39,358 nt of DNA, from assembly GCA_003551305.1 (NCBI GenBank), contig PUMJ01000121.1:1-39358 (forward strand), written 5' to 3'. A model generated the notes under the pieces. It saw only the letters and a list, made by a program, of their open reading frames with translations, was not told where the DNA came from and made no database searches. This stretch comes from Candidatus Brocadiaceae bacterium (GTDB lineage: Bacteria > Planctomycetota > Brocadiia > SM23-32). Positions 7,844-16,846 of this stretch are shown here, one piece after another. Numbering within the stretch: position 1 is the first letter of the stretch; the number at the start of each line of letters is the position of its first letter. The position numbers and the translations under genes were made by a program.

Positions 7844-8936
7844 GGCCGGTCCCGTACTTGTGGAACGCGGCGCAGGCCCCCTCGCTGGAGACCATGCAGG
7901 GGCCGACGGGGGAGCCCGGCACGCACGCGGTGCCGAACAGGGCGCAGTCGGTGGGTCGGGCGATGCCCCGCAGCACCTGCGCGCAGAGGCACCGGTCGTG
8001 TTCGAGCGACTGCCTTGCAGGCTCCGGCGGCGTGGCGGCGTGGTCCTGCCATTCATCGCGCACCGCCAGCCCGCTGTCCGCTATCATGCCGAGGCCCCGC
8101 CACTGGCTGTCGGCGGGCTGGAAGACCGCCTCGACCACGTCCCACGCCGTGGGATTGCCGTCCGCACGGACGGCCCGGCCGTAACGGTTCTCGACGGCGG
8201 GCCGCTGTTCGACCACCTGTTCGGCCAGGGAAAGAATAGCCTGCAGGATGTCGGTCGGCTCGAAACCGCTGACGCAGCCGGCGATGCCGAACTCATCGGC
8301 AAGAAACCGGTAGGGCCCCGGCCCGGAGATGGTCGAGACGTGCCCGGGCAGCAGGAATCCGTCCAGGGCCACCTCCGGCGCCTCCACCAGGGCTCGCAGG
8401 GCGAGCGGCATCGTTTTGTGGCCGCTCAGGACGCGGAAGTTGCCCAGCCCCTGCTCCCGCGCCTCCATGATGGTTGCGGCGACGGTGGGGACCGTCGTCT
8501 CGAAGCCCACGCCGAGGAACACGATGTCGCGTTGGGGGTTGTCGGCGGCGAGCTTCAGGGCATCGCGGGGCGAGTAGACGGTGCGCACATCCAGGCCCCG
8601 GCCGGCGGCGTCCTCGAGGGACTCCGTCCCGCCCGGCACGCGGTAGAGGTCTCCGAACGTCGTCAGCGTGACCGGGCGCTCGTTGCTTTCTCGGGCCACC
8701 TCGATGGCCCGGTCCACGTAGGTGGAGGGGGTGACGCAGACGGGGCAGCCCGGGCCGCTGAGCAACTCGATGTTGTCCGGCAGCAGGTGAGGGATGCCGA
8801 ACCGGTGGATGGCCATGGTGTGGCCGCCGCAGACCTCCATGAAGCGCATCGGTGGGGCGTCCTTCGCCGTGCGCTTTATCTGGGCGGCCAGAGTGCGGGC
8901 GGCCTCGGGGTCACGGAACTCGTCAACGAATCTCAT
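7836..8936 (-). CDS. hypD: Hydrogenase maturation factor HypD
   Basis: 366 residues, a normal length. HypD is an Fe-S scaffold that, with HypC, assembles the Fe(CN)2CO unit of NiFe-hydrogenase. Visible motifs are MEVCGGHT, SGPGCPVCV, GVGFETT and the C-terminal cysteine-rich part (DRCLCAQVLRG, FGTACVPGSPVGPCMVS) that holds the [4Fe-4S] cluster. ATG 8936 has GGGGAG just upstream. It overlaps hypC by 14 bases and hypE by 8, so translation is probably coupled and expression stoichiometric. Confidence 0.97.
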   Translation of the reverse strand: MRFVDEFRDPEAARTLAAQIKRTAKDAPPMRFMEVCGGHTMAIHRFGIPHLLPDNIELLSGPGCPVCVTPSTYVDRAIEVARESNERPVTLTTFGDLYRVPGGTESLEDAAGRGLDVRTVYSPRDALKLAADNPQRDIVFLGVGFETTVPTVAATIMEAREQGLGNFRVLSGHKTMPLALRALVEAPEVALDGFLLPGHVSTISGPGPYRFLADEFGIAGCVSGFEPTDILQAILSLAEQVVEQRPAVENRYGRAVRADGNPTAWDVVEAVFQPADSQWRGLGMIADSGLAVRDEWQDHAATPPEPARQSLEHDRCLCAQVLRGIARPTDCALFGTACVPGSPVGPCMVSSEGACAAFHKYGTGHE

Positions 8937-9162
8937 CGGTCTCCCCGCTCCGGGACAGCATCTGCCGGAACAGCTCCAGCGTCTCCAGTGCCTCCTGCTC
9001 GTCCACCTTCTGGATGGCGAACCCGGCGTGCACCAGCACGTAGTCGCCGACCTGCGGGTCGTCTATAAGGCGCAAACCGATCTCGCGCACGGTGCCGGCC
9101 AGTTCGACCTTGCCCACCGCGCCCTCAATCTCAGTTATCTGCGCCGGTATTGCCCAACACAT
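8923..9162 (-). CDS. hypC: Hydrogenase assembly chaperone HypC
   Basis: 79 residues. The start is ATG 9162, giving the signature N-terminus MCWAIPAQ, whose Cys2 binds the iron unit after removal of Met. A GTG 12 bases earlier is in frame, but it lies inside the probable GAGGTG ribosome site and would bury the essential Cys. The protein has the small OB-like pattern with GDYVLVHAGFAIQKVD, typical of the family. It bridges hypF (13-base gap) and hypD (14-base overlap). Confidence 0.95.
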   Translation of the reverse strand: MCWAIPAQITEIEGAVGKVELAGTVREIGLRLIDDPQVGDYVLVHAGFAIQKVDEQEALETLELFRQMLSRSGETDEIR

Positions 9163-9175
9163 GGTATCAAGCACC

Positions 9176-11470
9176 TCATGAGTTCAGCCGGGCGCAGGCC
9201 CACGCGGCCTGGCCCAGGCAGATGCCGCCGTCGTTGGGCGGCACCAGGCGCTGCAGCAGCACCTCGAAGCCGTCTTCCCTCAGGGCGGGCACGGCCATGC
9301 CCAGGAGGGTGCGGTTCTGCATCACGCCGCCGGACAGCGCCACGGTCTCCATCCCCGTCTCGCTGCGCAGGCGCCGGCACGTCTCCAGCATAACATCCGC
9401 CATCGTCCTGTGGAAACGCGCGGCGATGCGGCTGTTCGGCTCTCCCTCGTCGACATCACGGCAGATGGCCTGCCATGTCTCGGTCAGCAGTATGTCGTCT
9501 CCCTCGTAGCCGAAAGGATAGCTCCGGTCGGGCTCGGCCTCGCACGCCGCTTCCAGCTCGCACGCGGGCTGGCCCTCATAGGTCGCCTCCGTCCTGATGC
9601 CCAGCAGGGCGGCGAGGGCGTCGAACAGGCGCCCGGCGCTGGAGGTGGGGGGGGAGAAGCCCGCCCGCTCCATGAGGCGCAGGGCGGCCGCGCACATCTC
9701 CTCGCCCATGGGCGGCCCCATGCGGCCCCGCGCCTCCTCCGGCCCGAGCGCCCGCGCCAGGTGCGCCAGCGCCATGCGTGTGGGGTGGCGGACGGCCTGC
9801 TCCCCGCCCGGCATGGGCACGTATGCGAGGTGGTGGCGGCGCTCGAAGCGGTGCCGCTCCGCGATGAGGAACTCGCCGCCCCAGACGGCACCGTCCTCGC
9901 CGTAGCCGGTGCCGTCCCAGCTCACGCCGATGACCGGCCCGTCGCGCCCGTTCTCGGCCAGGCAGGAGACGATGTGGGCGTGGTGGTGCTGCACCTGCAT
10001 CAGGGGCAAGTCCTGCTCGCGGCTATAGCGTCGGGCGAAGTCCGTGGTCGGGTAGTCCGGGTGGAGGTCGCAGACCACGGCCTCCGGCTCCAGGCGCAGC
10101 AGGCGGGCGAAATCGTCGAACGCGCGGGCGAAGTGCTCCGCGTTGTCCGCGTCGGAGACGTCCCCGATGTGCTGCGACAGGAAGACGCGCCGCCCGCTGG
10201 TCAGCGCGAAGACGTTCTTCAGCATGGCGCCCGTGGCCAGCAGGGGCGGGCCGTCCGCATCCAGGATGACCGGTTCCGGCACGTAGCCGCGGGAGCGCCT
10301 CATGGGCAGCGGCTGTCCGTCGAAGCAGGCAACTACCGAGTCGTCGCACCGATTCACGATGGGGCGGTCATGCGTGAGGACGCCGTCCACGATGTCGGCT
10401 AGCTCCCCCAGCACGTGTTCGGCCGTCAGCGAGATGGGCTCTTCCGACCGGTTGCAGCTCGTCATGACCAGGGCCGGCGGCATGTCGTCGCCGTCGAACA
10501 GCATGCTGTGCAGGGGGGTGTAGGGCAGCATGACGCCGACGTGGGCCAGCCCCGGCGCCACGGCCTCGCAGGCCGGCGAGCTCGCTCGCCTGCGCAGCAG
10601 CACGATGGGCGCCTGAGGAGACGTCAGCAGGGCCGCCTCGGCCTCGGAGACGTGCGCCAGGTGTCGGCAGGCGGCCAGGTCCGCCGCCATGAGGGCGAAG
10701 GGTTTGGCCGGTCGTCGTTTGCGTCGCCTCAGCTCCTCGACCGCCTCCTGTCGCGTGGCGTCGCAGGCCAGGTGGAAGCCGCCGACGCCCTTGACGGCCA
10801 GGATGGCGCCCTCGCGCAGCATGCGCCGGGTGAGTTCGAGGGGGCTGTCCGGTTCCCGGCCGCCGGTGTCCCGGAAGGACAGCACCGGGCCGCAGGAGGG
10901 GCAGGAGAGCGTCTGGGCGTGGAAGCGGCGATACTGCGGCTCGGAATACTCCCGCCGGCATTGCTCGCAGAGCGGAAAGGAGCCCATGGCGTTGGTCTGG
11001 CGGTCAAACGGCACGCCGCGAGCGATGCTGAAGCGCGGCCCACAGGCCGTGCAGGTGTTGAAGGGGTAACCGCAACGCCGGTCGGCCGTGTCGCGCAGTT
11101 CAACCAGGCACTCCTCGCATGCCGCCAGGTCCGGCGGGATGGGCAGCAGGCTGCGCCCTTCGGCCGCGCTGGGCACGATGCGGAAGCCCTCCTCCCCGCA
11201 GGGCTCCAGTTCCTGCAGGGTCAGTTCGTCAATGTGCGCCCGCGCCGGGATGATGTCACCAAAGCCGTCCACCACCTCTCGCACAATGCTCCGGGGGGCT
11301 TCCAGCTCGAGGACCACGCCTTCCGGCGTGTTGCGGATGCTGCCGGCGCAGCCGCGCTCGGTGAGCGCGCGGTAGAGCGTGGGCCGGAAGCCGACGCCCT
11401 GCACGCGGCCGCGCACGGTGATGCGGCAGCGGCTCAGGCCGCTGCTGGTGGCGGTGAAGGGTCGGTCCAT
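9176..11470 (-). CDS. hypF: Carbamoyltransferase HypF
   Basis: 764 residues, full length. Domain order: acylphosphatase domain (RGRVQGVGFRP, 20-30); two zinc fingers of form C-x2-C-x18-C-x2-C (118/121/140/143 and 168/171/190/193); a YrdC-like adenylation domain (about 210-400, KRRPAKPFAL at 251-260); and a Kae1-like C-terminal domain with the metal motif HHHAH (495-499). HypF makes carbamoyl-adenylate and transfers the carbamoyl group to the terminal Cys of HypE. It begins 10 bases after nth. No hydrogenase structural genes, hypA or hypB are in the window. Confidence 0.97.
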   Translation of the reverse strand: MDRPFTATSSGLSRCRITVRGRVQGVGFRPTLYRALTERGCAGSIRNTPEGVVLELEAPRSIVREVVDGFGDIIPARAHIDELTLQELEPCGEEGFRIVPSAAEGRSLLPIPPDLAACEECLVELRDTADRRCGYPFNTCTACGPRFSIARGVPFDRQTNAMGSFPLCEQCRREYSEPQYRRFHAQTLSCPSCGPVLSFRDTGGREPDSPLELTRRMLREGAILAVKGVGGFHLACDATRQEAVEELRRRKRRPAKPFALMAADLAACRHLAHVSEAEAALLTSPQAPIVLLRRRASSPACEAVAPGLAHVGVMLPYTPLHSMLFDGDDMPPALVMTSCNRSEEPISLTAEHVLGELADIVDGVLTHDRPIVNRCDDSVVACFDGQPLPMRRSRGYVPEPVILDADGPPLLATGAMLKNVFALTSGRRVFLSQHIGDVSDADNAEHFARAFDDFARLLRLEPEAVVCDLHPDYPTTDFARRYSREQDLPLMQVQHHHAHIVSCLAENGRDGPVIGVSWDGTGYGEDGAVWGGEFLIAERHRFERRHHLAYVPMPGGEQAVRHPTRMALAHLARALGPEEARGRMGPPMGEEMCAAALRLMERAGFSPPTSSAGRLFDALAALLGIRTEATYEGQPACELEAACEAEPDRSYPFGYEGDDILLTETWQAICRDVDEGEPNSRIAARFHRTMADVMLETCRRLRSETGMETVALSGGVMQNRTLLGMAVPALREDGFEVLLQRLVPPNDGGICLGQAAWACARLNS

Positions 11471-11480
11471 GGGGGTCGCC

Positions 11481-12137
11481 TCAGCGGGCGATGCTCTCCT
11501 GGTAGTAGTCGCACAGGTCGCTCACGGGGCAGTGCTCGCAGTCCGGGTTCCGGGAGGTGCAGATGAGGCGGCCGTGGGAGGTCAACAGTTCTGTGGCGCG
11601 CGTCCACCGGCTCTCGGGGAACAGCTCAGCGAGCCGTGCCTCGATTTTATCCGGGTTCTTTCCCTCGGCCAGTCCCAGCCGCGTGGAGACACGTTTCACG
11701 TGCGTGTCCACGGCGATGGCGGGGCGGCCGAAAGCCTGCCCCAGCACGACGGCGGCGGTCTTGCGGCCGACACCGGGCATCCGCGTCAGGGTATCCATCT
11801 CGTCGGGCACCTCCCCGTTGTGCTCGTCGGCGATGATGCGGCAGACCTCCTGCACGCGGGCGCTCTTCTGTCGGTAGAAGCCTGTGGGCCGGACCATCTC
11901 CTGCAGCTCTTCCGGGTCGGCCTGGGCCAGGTCCCCGGCCGTCGGGTAGCGTTCGAACAGGGCGGGGGTGATCTGGTTGACGCGCTCGTCGGTGCACTGG
12001 GCCGCCAGGATGGTGGCCACCAGCAGCTGGAGGGGGGAGTCGTAGTCCAGGTAGATGCGGGCGTCGGGATGCTCTTTCTCCAGCCGGTCCAGGATTTCGG
12101 CGGCCTTCCGGCGCATGGGCTCGTTCCCGGCGCTCAT
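11481..12137 (-). CDS. nth: Endonuclease III (DNA glycosylase/AP lyase)
   Basis: Removes oxidised pyrimidines in base-excision repair. 218 residues from ATG 12137, which overlaps the metW stop as ATGA and has GGGGAAG upstream. The helix-hairpin-helix MPGVGRKTAAVVLG holds the catalytic Lys126, and Asp144 is in VDTHVKRV. The C-terminal [4Fe-4S] loop is complete: Cys193, 200, 203 and 209 (C-x6-C-x2-C-x5-C). The frame is open far upstream inside metW, but that extension has no family resemblance. Confidence 0.96.
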   Translation of the reverse strand: MSAGNEPMRRKAAEILDRLEKEHPDARIYLDYDSPLQLLVATILAAQCTDERVNQITPALFERYPTAGDLAQADPEELQEMVRPTGFYRQKSARVQEVCRIIADEHNGEVPDEMDTLTRMPGVGRKTAAVVLGQAFGRPAIAVDTHVKRVSTRLGLAEGKNPDKIEARLAELFPESRWTRATELLTSHGRLICTSRNPDCEHCPVSDLCDYYQESIAR

Positions 12138-12745
12138 CGCTCTTCCCCTCTGCCGTCGTTCTCGACCACGAAGATGGCCATGCCGGCGGCCAGGTTGGCC
12201 AGAAAGCCCGGCAAGACCCGGAAAGCCGGTGAAAGGTAGATCGTGTCTATGACGCGCAGTCCCTGTTCGCGGCAGAAGACGAGGAAGTCTTTGACGGTCA
12301 GCAGGTGGATGTTCGGCGTGTCGTACCAGGTGTAGGGGAGCGTCGTCGTGACAGGCATGCGCCCGTTGAGCAGGAACTGGAACCGCACGCGCCAGTGAGC
12401 GAAGTTGGGGAAGCTGATGATGGCCCGGCGCCCCACGCGCAGCATCTCTCGCACCACGCGGGCCGGCTCGGGGGTCTGCTGCAGGGTCTGGCTGAGCACC
12501 ACGCAGTCGAAGCGTCCCTCCTCGAACATCTCCATCGCCTCCAGCATATCCCCGTGGTAGACGGGCACGCCGCGGGCGATGCAGCGATGGACCTGCGCCA
12601 GGTCCTTGTCCACGCCGAGGCCCGAGCAGTGCTTCTCCTCGATGAGCTGCTCCAGCAGCGTGCCGTCCCCACACCCCAGGTCCAGCACCGCGGCGCCGTC
12701 CGGCACGTAGGACTCTATCATCTGGTAGTCAAGCCGCACCGGCAT
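12134..12745 (-). CDS. metW: MetW-like methyltransferase-fold protein
   Basis: 203 residues with the SAM-binding motif LDLGCGDG (21-28) and MetW hallmarks: VLSQTLQQTPEP, SFPNFAHWRVR and TWYDTPNIHLLTVKDF. In many bacteria MetW is encoded with MetX and is needed for homoserine acylation or methionine synthesis. ATG 12745 has GAGGAG upstream and starts only 7 bases after the metX stop, which supports the pairing. The exact biochemical role of MetW is less well established than that of MetX. Confidence 0.93.
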   Translation of the reverse strand: MPVRLDYQMIESYVPDGAAVLDLGCGDGTLLEQLIEEKHCSGLGVDKDLAQVHRCIARGVPVYHGDMLEAMEMFEEGRFDCVVLSQTLQQTPEPARVVREMLRVGRRAIISFPNFAHWRVRFQFLLNGRMPVTTTLPYTWYDTPNIHLLTVKDFLVFCREQGLRVIDTIYLSPAFRVLPGFLANLAAGMAIFVVENDGRGEER

Positions 12746-12752
12746 TGTGTGT

Positions 12753-13922
12753 CTACTCCTCGGAGGGGTCAGTTCGGCGCACGACGTTGTGGGTGTGGCG
12801 CAGAAACTCGCGGATGGCCTGGCTGAGTTGCTCGTCCTGCAGCAGAAAGGCGTCATGCCCGTACTCGGACTCCAGCTCGCAGAACGTGGTCACCACGCCG
12901 TTGGCCTGCAGCGCCCTGACCAGTTCCTTGGACTGGTAGGTGGGGAAGAGCCAGTCCCCGCTGTAGCTGACCACCAGGAAGCGGCTCTGCACGTTGCGGA
13001 AGGCGTTGATCAGCGACCCGTAATCGGCCCGAAGGTCGAAGTAATCCATCGCCTTGGTGATGTAGAGGTAGGAGTTGGCGTCGAACCGCTCCACGAAGCT
13101 GCCGCCTTTGTAGCGCAGGTAGCTCTCCACCTGGAAGTCGGGCGGCCCGAAGTCGTAGCCCACCTCTTCGCGGTCCTGCAGGTTGCGGCCGAACTTCGCC
13201 CGCATCGAGCTGTCGCTCAGGTAGGTTATGTGGCCGATCATCCGGGCCACGGCCAGGCCGCGCTTGGGGGGCTCGCCGCCGTAGTAGTCGCCGTCGTTCC
13301 AGCTCGGGTCGCTGTAGATGGCCTGGCGGCCGACTTCGTCGAAGGCGATCCCCTGGGCGCTGAGTCGTGCGCAGGAGGCGATGGGAACGGCGCTGACGAC
13401 CATCTCGGGGTAGTCTATGGCCCACTGGAGCACCTGCATGCCGCCCATCGAACCGCCCGTGACGCACAGCAGGCGCTCCAACCCCAGGTGCTCGGTCACC
13501 AGCGCGTGCTGCACGCGCACCATGTCCTGGATGGTGACCATGGGGAAGTCCAGCGCATAGGGGCGGCCGGTCTTCGGGTTCGTGCTGGAGGGGCCGGTGC
13601 TGCCCTTGCAGCCGCCGATACAGTTGGAGCAGATCACGAAGTAGCGGTCGGTATCTATACCCTTGCCCGGGCCGACCATGACGTCCCACCAGCCGCCCTT
13701 CCGCTCGTCGGGCCCGTGCCGGCCGGCCACGTGCGCGTCCCCGCTCAGGGCGTGGCAGATCAGCACGGCGTTGTCACGCTCGGGGCTCAGCTCGCCGTAG
13801 GTCTCGTAGGCGACATCCACCGGCCCTATCATGGCCCCGCTGCGCAGTTCGAGCGTGTTCGGCGGTTCGGCGAAACGCCAGTGTTTCGTCTCCACTATGC
13901 CCACGGAGCCGTTGTCAACCAT
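12753..13922 (-). CDS. metX: Homoserine O-acyltransferase MetX
   Basis: Alpha/beta-hydrolase that acylates L-homoserine, the committed step to methionine. From ATG 13922 it has 389 residues. The catalytic triad is visible: Ser158 in GGSMGGMQ, Asp323 in SYSGDWLF and His356 in EYGHDAF; NCIGGCKGSTGPSS is also typical. A GTG at 13949 would add nine residues and cannot be excluded. Acetyl versus succinyl specificity is not decided here; the neighbouring O-acetylhomoserine sulfhydrylase favours acetyl. It is the first gene of the ten-gene minus-strand run and lies behind a candidate promoter. Confidence 0.95.
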   Translation of the reverse strand: MVDNGSVGIVETKHWRFAEPPNTLELRSGAMIGPVDVAYETYGELSPERDNAVLICHALSGDAHVAGRHGPDERKGGWWDVMVGPGKGIDTDRYFVICSNCIGGCKGSTGPSSTNPKTGRPYALDFPMVTIQDMVRVQHALVTEHLGLERLLCVTGGSMGGMQVLQWAIDYPEMVVSAVPIASCARLSAQGIAFDEVGRQAIYSDPSWNDGDYYGGEPPKRGLAVARMIGHITYLSDSSMRAKFGRNLQDREEVGYDFGPPDFQVESYLRYKGGSFVERFDANSYLYITKAMDYFDLRADYGSLINAFRNVQSRFLVVSYSGDWLFPTYQSKELVRALQANGVVTTFCELESEYGHDAFLLQDEQLSQAIREFLRHTHNVVRRTDPSEE

Positions 13923-13976
13923 GGCGGAGCAATACCTCTGGAAAGACACTCCCGACGGAGAGATTCCGAAAAGAAC

Positions 13977-14005
13977 ATACTACCGCAGAGCAGCCGTCGG
14001 CTCAA
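13977..14005 (-). promoter_or_regulatory. Candidate sigma70 promoter for metX
   Basis: On the minus strand TTGAGC (14000-14005) and TAGTAT (13977-13982) are separated by exactly 17 bases. Transcription would start near 13970, giving a leader of about 48 bases to ATG 13922. It lies in the 159-base gap between metY and metX, so metX and the genes below it could be transcribed separately from metY. Confidence 0.5.
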
Positions 14006-14108
14006 GTTTGACGGCGCCCCCAGGCCGGCGCCCGCGGCAACCACCACGGCACGACGGGCACAGCAAACGGCGAAAGCCCGTGCCGCTCCGGCGCCATACC
14101 GCGGCCGC

Positions 14109-15401
14109 TCAGTTGCACCGGCGCAGGGCCTGGTCCAGGTCAGCCATAATGTCCTGCGGGTCTTCCAGGCCGATGGAGAGGCGCACGAAGTCCGGGGTGA
14201 CGCCGGTCTGGGCCTGCTCCTCTTCGGAGAGCTGCTGATGCGTGGTGCTGGCCGGATGGATGGCCAGAGTGCGGGCGTCGCCGATGTTGGCCAGGTTGCT
14301 CACCAGCTGCAGGCTGTTGATGAAAGCTCTGCCCGCCTGCAGGCCGCCCTCGACCCCGAAGCCCACCAGCCCGCCGAATCCACCGGTCAGGTACTTCTGC
14401 GCGATCTCGTGGGAGGGGTGGTCGGGCAGGCCGGGATAGTTGACCCAGCTTACGCGGGGATGATCGGACAGGAACTCGGCGACGGCCATGGCGTTCTCGC
14501 AGTGGCGCGCCATCCGCAGCGACAGGGTCTCGACGCCCTGCAGCACCAGGAAGGCGTTCATCGGGCTCAGGCAGCTGCCCAGGTCCCGCAGCATCTGCAC
14601 GCGCGCTTTGACGATGTAGGCCTGCTCACCGAAGGTCTCAAAGTAGCGCAGGCCGTGGTAGCTGGGGTCGGGTTCGACCATCTCCGGGAACCTGCCGCTG
14701 CCCGCCCAGTCGAACCGGCCGCCGTCCACCAGCAGGCCGCCGATGCTGTTGCCGTGCCCGCCCAGGTACTTCGTTATCGACTGCATGACGATGTCGGCCC
14801 CGTGCTCCAGGGGGCGGCACAGCCACGGGGAGGTGGTGGTGTTGTCCACCATCAGTGGCAGGCCGTGCTCGTGCGCCACCCGGGCCACGCCCTCGAAGTC
14901 GGGCACCGTCAGGCGCGGGTTGCCGATGCTCTCGGTGAAGACGAGACGGGTGCGTTCGGTGATGGCCGAGGCGAAGTCCCCCGGTTCGTCCGTGTCCGTG
15001 AATGTGACCTCGATGCCGAACTTGCGGGGGAACGTCTGGCTGAAAAGGGTGTATGTGCCGCCGTAGAGGCCGCTGGAGGCGACGATGTGGTCTCCTTCCC
15101 CGAGGATGGTGAGGCAGCCGGCGACGATGGCCGCCATGCCGCTGGCGAAGGCGAGCCCTCCCACTCCGCCCTCCAGCATGGCCACACGCTTCTCCAGCAC
15201 CTCCGTGGTCGGGTTCATGATGCGGGTGTAGATATAGCCGGGCTCCTCCAGCGCGAAGAGGCGAGCGGCATGGTCGGTGTCTTCGAACAGGTAGGAGGTG
15301 GTCTGGTAGATGGGCACGGCCCGTGAGTGGGTGTCCGAGTCGGGCGCGTGTCCTCCGTGCAGGGCGATCGTGTCGAAACCCGGCTTCCGGTTCTCGAGCA
15401 T
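14109..15401 (-). CDS. metY: O-acetylhomoserine sulfhydrylase
   Basis: PLP enzyme of the Cys/Met metabolism family that makes homocysteine from O-acetylhomoserine and sulfide. 430 residues from ATG 15401, with AAGGAG upstream. Seen: [13 protein letters not shown] at the N-terminus, the substrate/PLP segment [29 protein letters not shown] and the PLP lysine K211 in [15 protein letters not shown]. The length and the long middle region fit the sulfhydrylase branch rather than cystathionine synthases (about 380). With metX and metW it gives a direct-sulfhydrylation route to homocysteine. Confidence 0.94.
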   Translation of the reverse strand: MLENRKPGFDTIALHGGHAPDSDTHSRAVPIYQTTSYLFEDTDHAARLFALEEPGYIYTRIMNPTTEVLEKRVAMLEGGVGGLAFASGMAAIVAGCLTILGEGDHIVASSGLYGGTYTLFSQTFPRKFGIEVTFTDTDEPGDFASAITERTRLVFTESIGNPRLTVPDFEGVARVAHEHGLPLMVDNTTTSPWLCRPLEHGADIVMQSITKYLGGHGNSIGGLLVDGGRFDWAGSGRFPEMVEPDPSYHGLRYFETFGEQAYIVKARVQMLRDLGSCLSPMNAFLVLQGVETLSLRMARHCENAMAVAEFLSDHPRVSWVNYPGLPDHPSHEIAQKYLTGGFGGLVGFGVEGGLQAGRAFINSLQLVSNLANIGDARTLAIHPASTTHQQLSEEEQAQTGVTPDFVRLSIGLEDPQDIMADLDQALRRCN

Positions 15402-15922
15402 GATGCGGACTCCTTCGACAGTGAAGTGTGCGGGCCTTCGGGTCCGCCGGGGGCCCGACGCGCAGGCGCCGCGGGCCGCGATGTGCCGCCGCCTTGTGCG
15501 GGCGGGCCAGGCAGACCGACCCACATGATGCCCTGAAAGGTGGGGGGTATCAAGTTGAAGCCGCGGGCCGGGACCCGCCTGTCAGCCATCGCCGGGGCGC
15601 ACGGCGGTCGCCCCGGGCTACGGCTCAGGCGGCACAATCCGTTCGGTGCAGTGTGGTATACTCCTGCTGCCGTCTGCCGCGGGCTGCGCAGCGGGTTTCT
15701 ACTTTCCGGGCGTTCAGGCGAATTGCCCGCGGGGGCCGACGAAGGGGGAGACGGCACCCCCGGCAGTGGAGTGTACCTGCCTGAGCCCGTCGCCTTGTTT
15801 CGACCTCGCTCGGAGACGTGGTACAATGGGAAGGGATAGGGGCGCCCGCCGCGGCGCGGAGGGCGGCGGCCGGGCGATAGGCCGCTCGCCGGTTGAAACG
15901 GGTCCAGCAGAGGTGTCACGCC
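15402..15922. other. 521-base divergent intergenic region
   Basis: Lies between metY (minus) and the DUF58 gene (plus). Short open frames on both strands have no family resemblance. Two extended -10-like boxes face the plus strand: TGGTATACT at 15654-15662 and TGGTACAAT at 15818-15826. Neither has a good -35. I looked for a SAM or cobalamin riboswitch upstream of metY on the minus strand and saw no recognisable core. Confidence 0.5.
15818..15826 (+). promoter_or_regulatory. Candidate extended -10 promoter for DUF58 gene
   Basis: TG-N-TACAAT stands about 97 bases before the DUF58 start. The -35 region is poor, as is common for extended -10 promoters. A second similar box is at 15654-15662. 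Confidence 0.35.
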
Positions 15923-16831
15923 ATGAGGGCGGTCGAGGAGTACCTGCGGCCGGACGTCATCCGGGAGGTGGAACGTCTGGACCTGAAGGCCCGCTTCATC
16001 GTTGAGGGTTTTATCGCGGGCCTCCACGACAGCCCGTACTACGGCTTCTCCAGCGAGTTCAGCGACCATCGCAAATACACCGCGGGCGACGACCCCAAGA
16101 ACATAGACTGGAAGGTCTACGCCCGCACCGACAGGCTCTACATCAAGCGCTTCCAGGCGGAAACGAACCTGGACTGCAACCTGCTGCTGGACGTGAGCGA
16201 GTCCATGGCGTACGGTTACGGCGGGCCGCTGACGAAGCTGGAGTATGCCACCTACATGGCGGCGGCCCTGGCCTACATGATGGTGAACCAGCAGGACAAC
16301 GTCGGCCTTGTCACCTTTGACCGTGAACCGACCCACGTCGTGCCGCCCCGGAGCAAACGGTCACACCTGCCGGCGCTGCTCGGCGTGCTGGCCTCCGCCA
16401 TGCGGCACCGCCCCTCCCGGCTTTCCCAGTCACTGCACCGCACGGCGGACCTCCTGCAGCGCCGCGGCCTGGTGGTGCTGTTCAGCGACCTTATACCCGC
16501 CGACCGGGAGACCCAGCAGGACGTCATCGAGGGGCTTCAGCACCTGCGCTACCGCGGGCACGACCTGGTATGCTTCCACCTGCTGGACCATGCCGAGGTG
16601 ACCTTCCCGTTCCAGGGCTCCGTCCGTTTCGTGGACATCGAGAGCATGGCCAGCGTGCAGGCCGACGCCGACGCCGTCGGAGCAGATTACCGCCAGGAGG
16701 TCCGCCGCTTCATAGAACGCTACCGTGAGGTCTGCCTGGATGAACGGATAGATTACGTCTCGGTGGACACGGCCGATTCCTTCGACCGGGTGCTGCTCTC
16801 GTTTCTGAAGGCGCGGCAGGCGAAGTTCTGA
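15923..16831 (+). CDS. DUF58 domain protein
   Basis: 302 residues from ATG 15923 (AGAGGTG upstream). Contains the DUF58 hallmark FSDHRKYTAGDDPKNIDW (about 46-63) followed by RLYIKRFQAETNL. A VWA-like part has DVSESM (90-95), a metal-site DxSxS motif, and LVVLFSDL. DUF58 proteins usually work with a MoxR-type AAA ATPase and BatA-type VWA membrane proteins. Here the BatA-like gene follows after 15 bases, but no MoxR gene precedes it. No membrane helix is seen. Confidence 0.92.
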   Translation: MRAVEEYLRPDVIREVERLDLKARFIVEGFIAGLHDSPYYGFSSEFSDHRKYTAGDDPKNIDWKVYARTDRLYIKRFQAETNLDCNLLLDVSESMAYGYGGPLTKLEYATYMAAALAYMMVNQQDNVGLVTFDREPTHVVPPRSKRSHLPALLGVLASAMRHRPSRLSQSLHRTADLLQRRGLVVLFSDLIPADRETQQDVIEGLQHLRYRGHDLVCFHLLDHAEVTFPFQGSVRFVDIESMASVQADADAVGADYRQEVRRFIERYREVCLDERIDYVSVDTADSFDRVLLSFLKARQAKF

Positions 16832-16846
16832 GGGGAGGAGGACGGT

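Noticed and set aside
12747-15326. 859-codon open frame on the plus strand
   Set aside because: It runs antisense through metX and metY, whose products are unmistakable. It is a GC-rich shadow with no family resemblance.
15402-15660. Possible riboswitch upstream of metY
   Set aside because: The leader is GC-rich and can fold, but I could not match the conserved core of SAM, SAH or cobalamin riboswitches.
15540-15839. 99-codon plus-strand frame in the intergenic region
   Set aside because: Arg/Gly-rich shadow-like composition, no good start signal, and it overlaps candidate promoter boxes.
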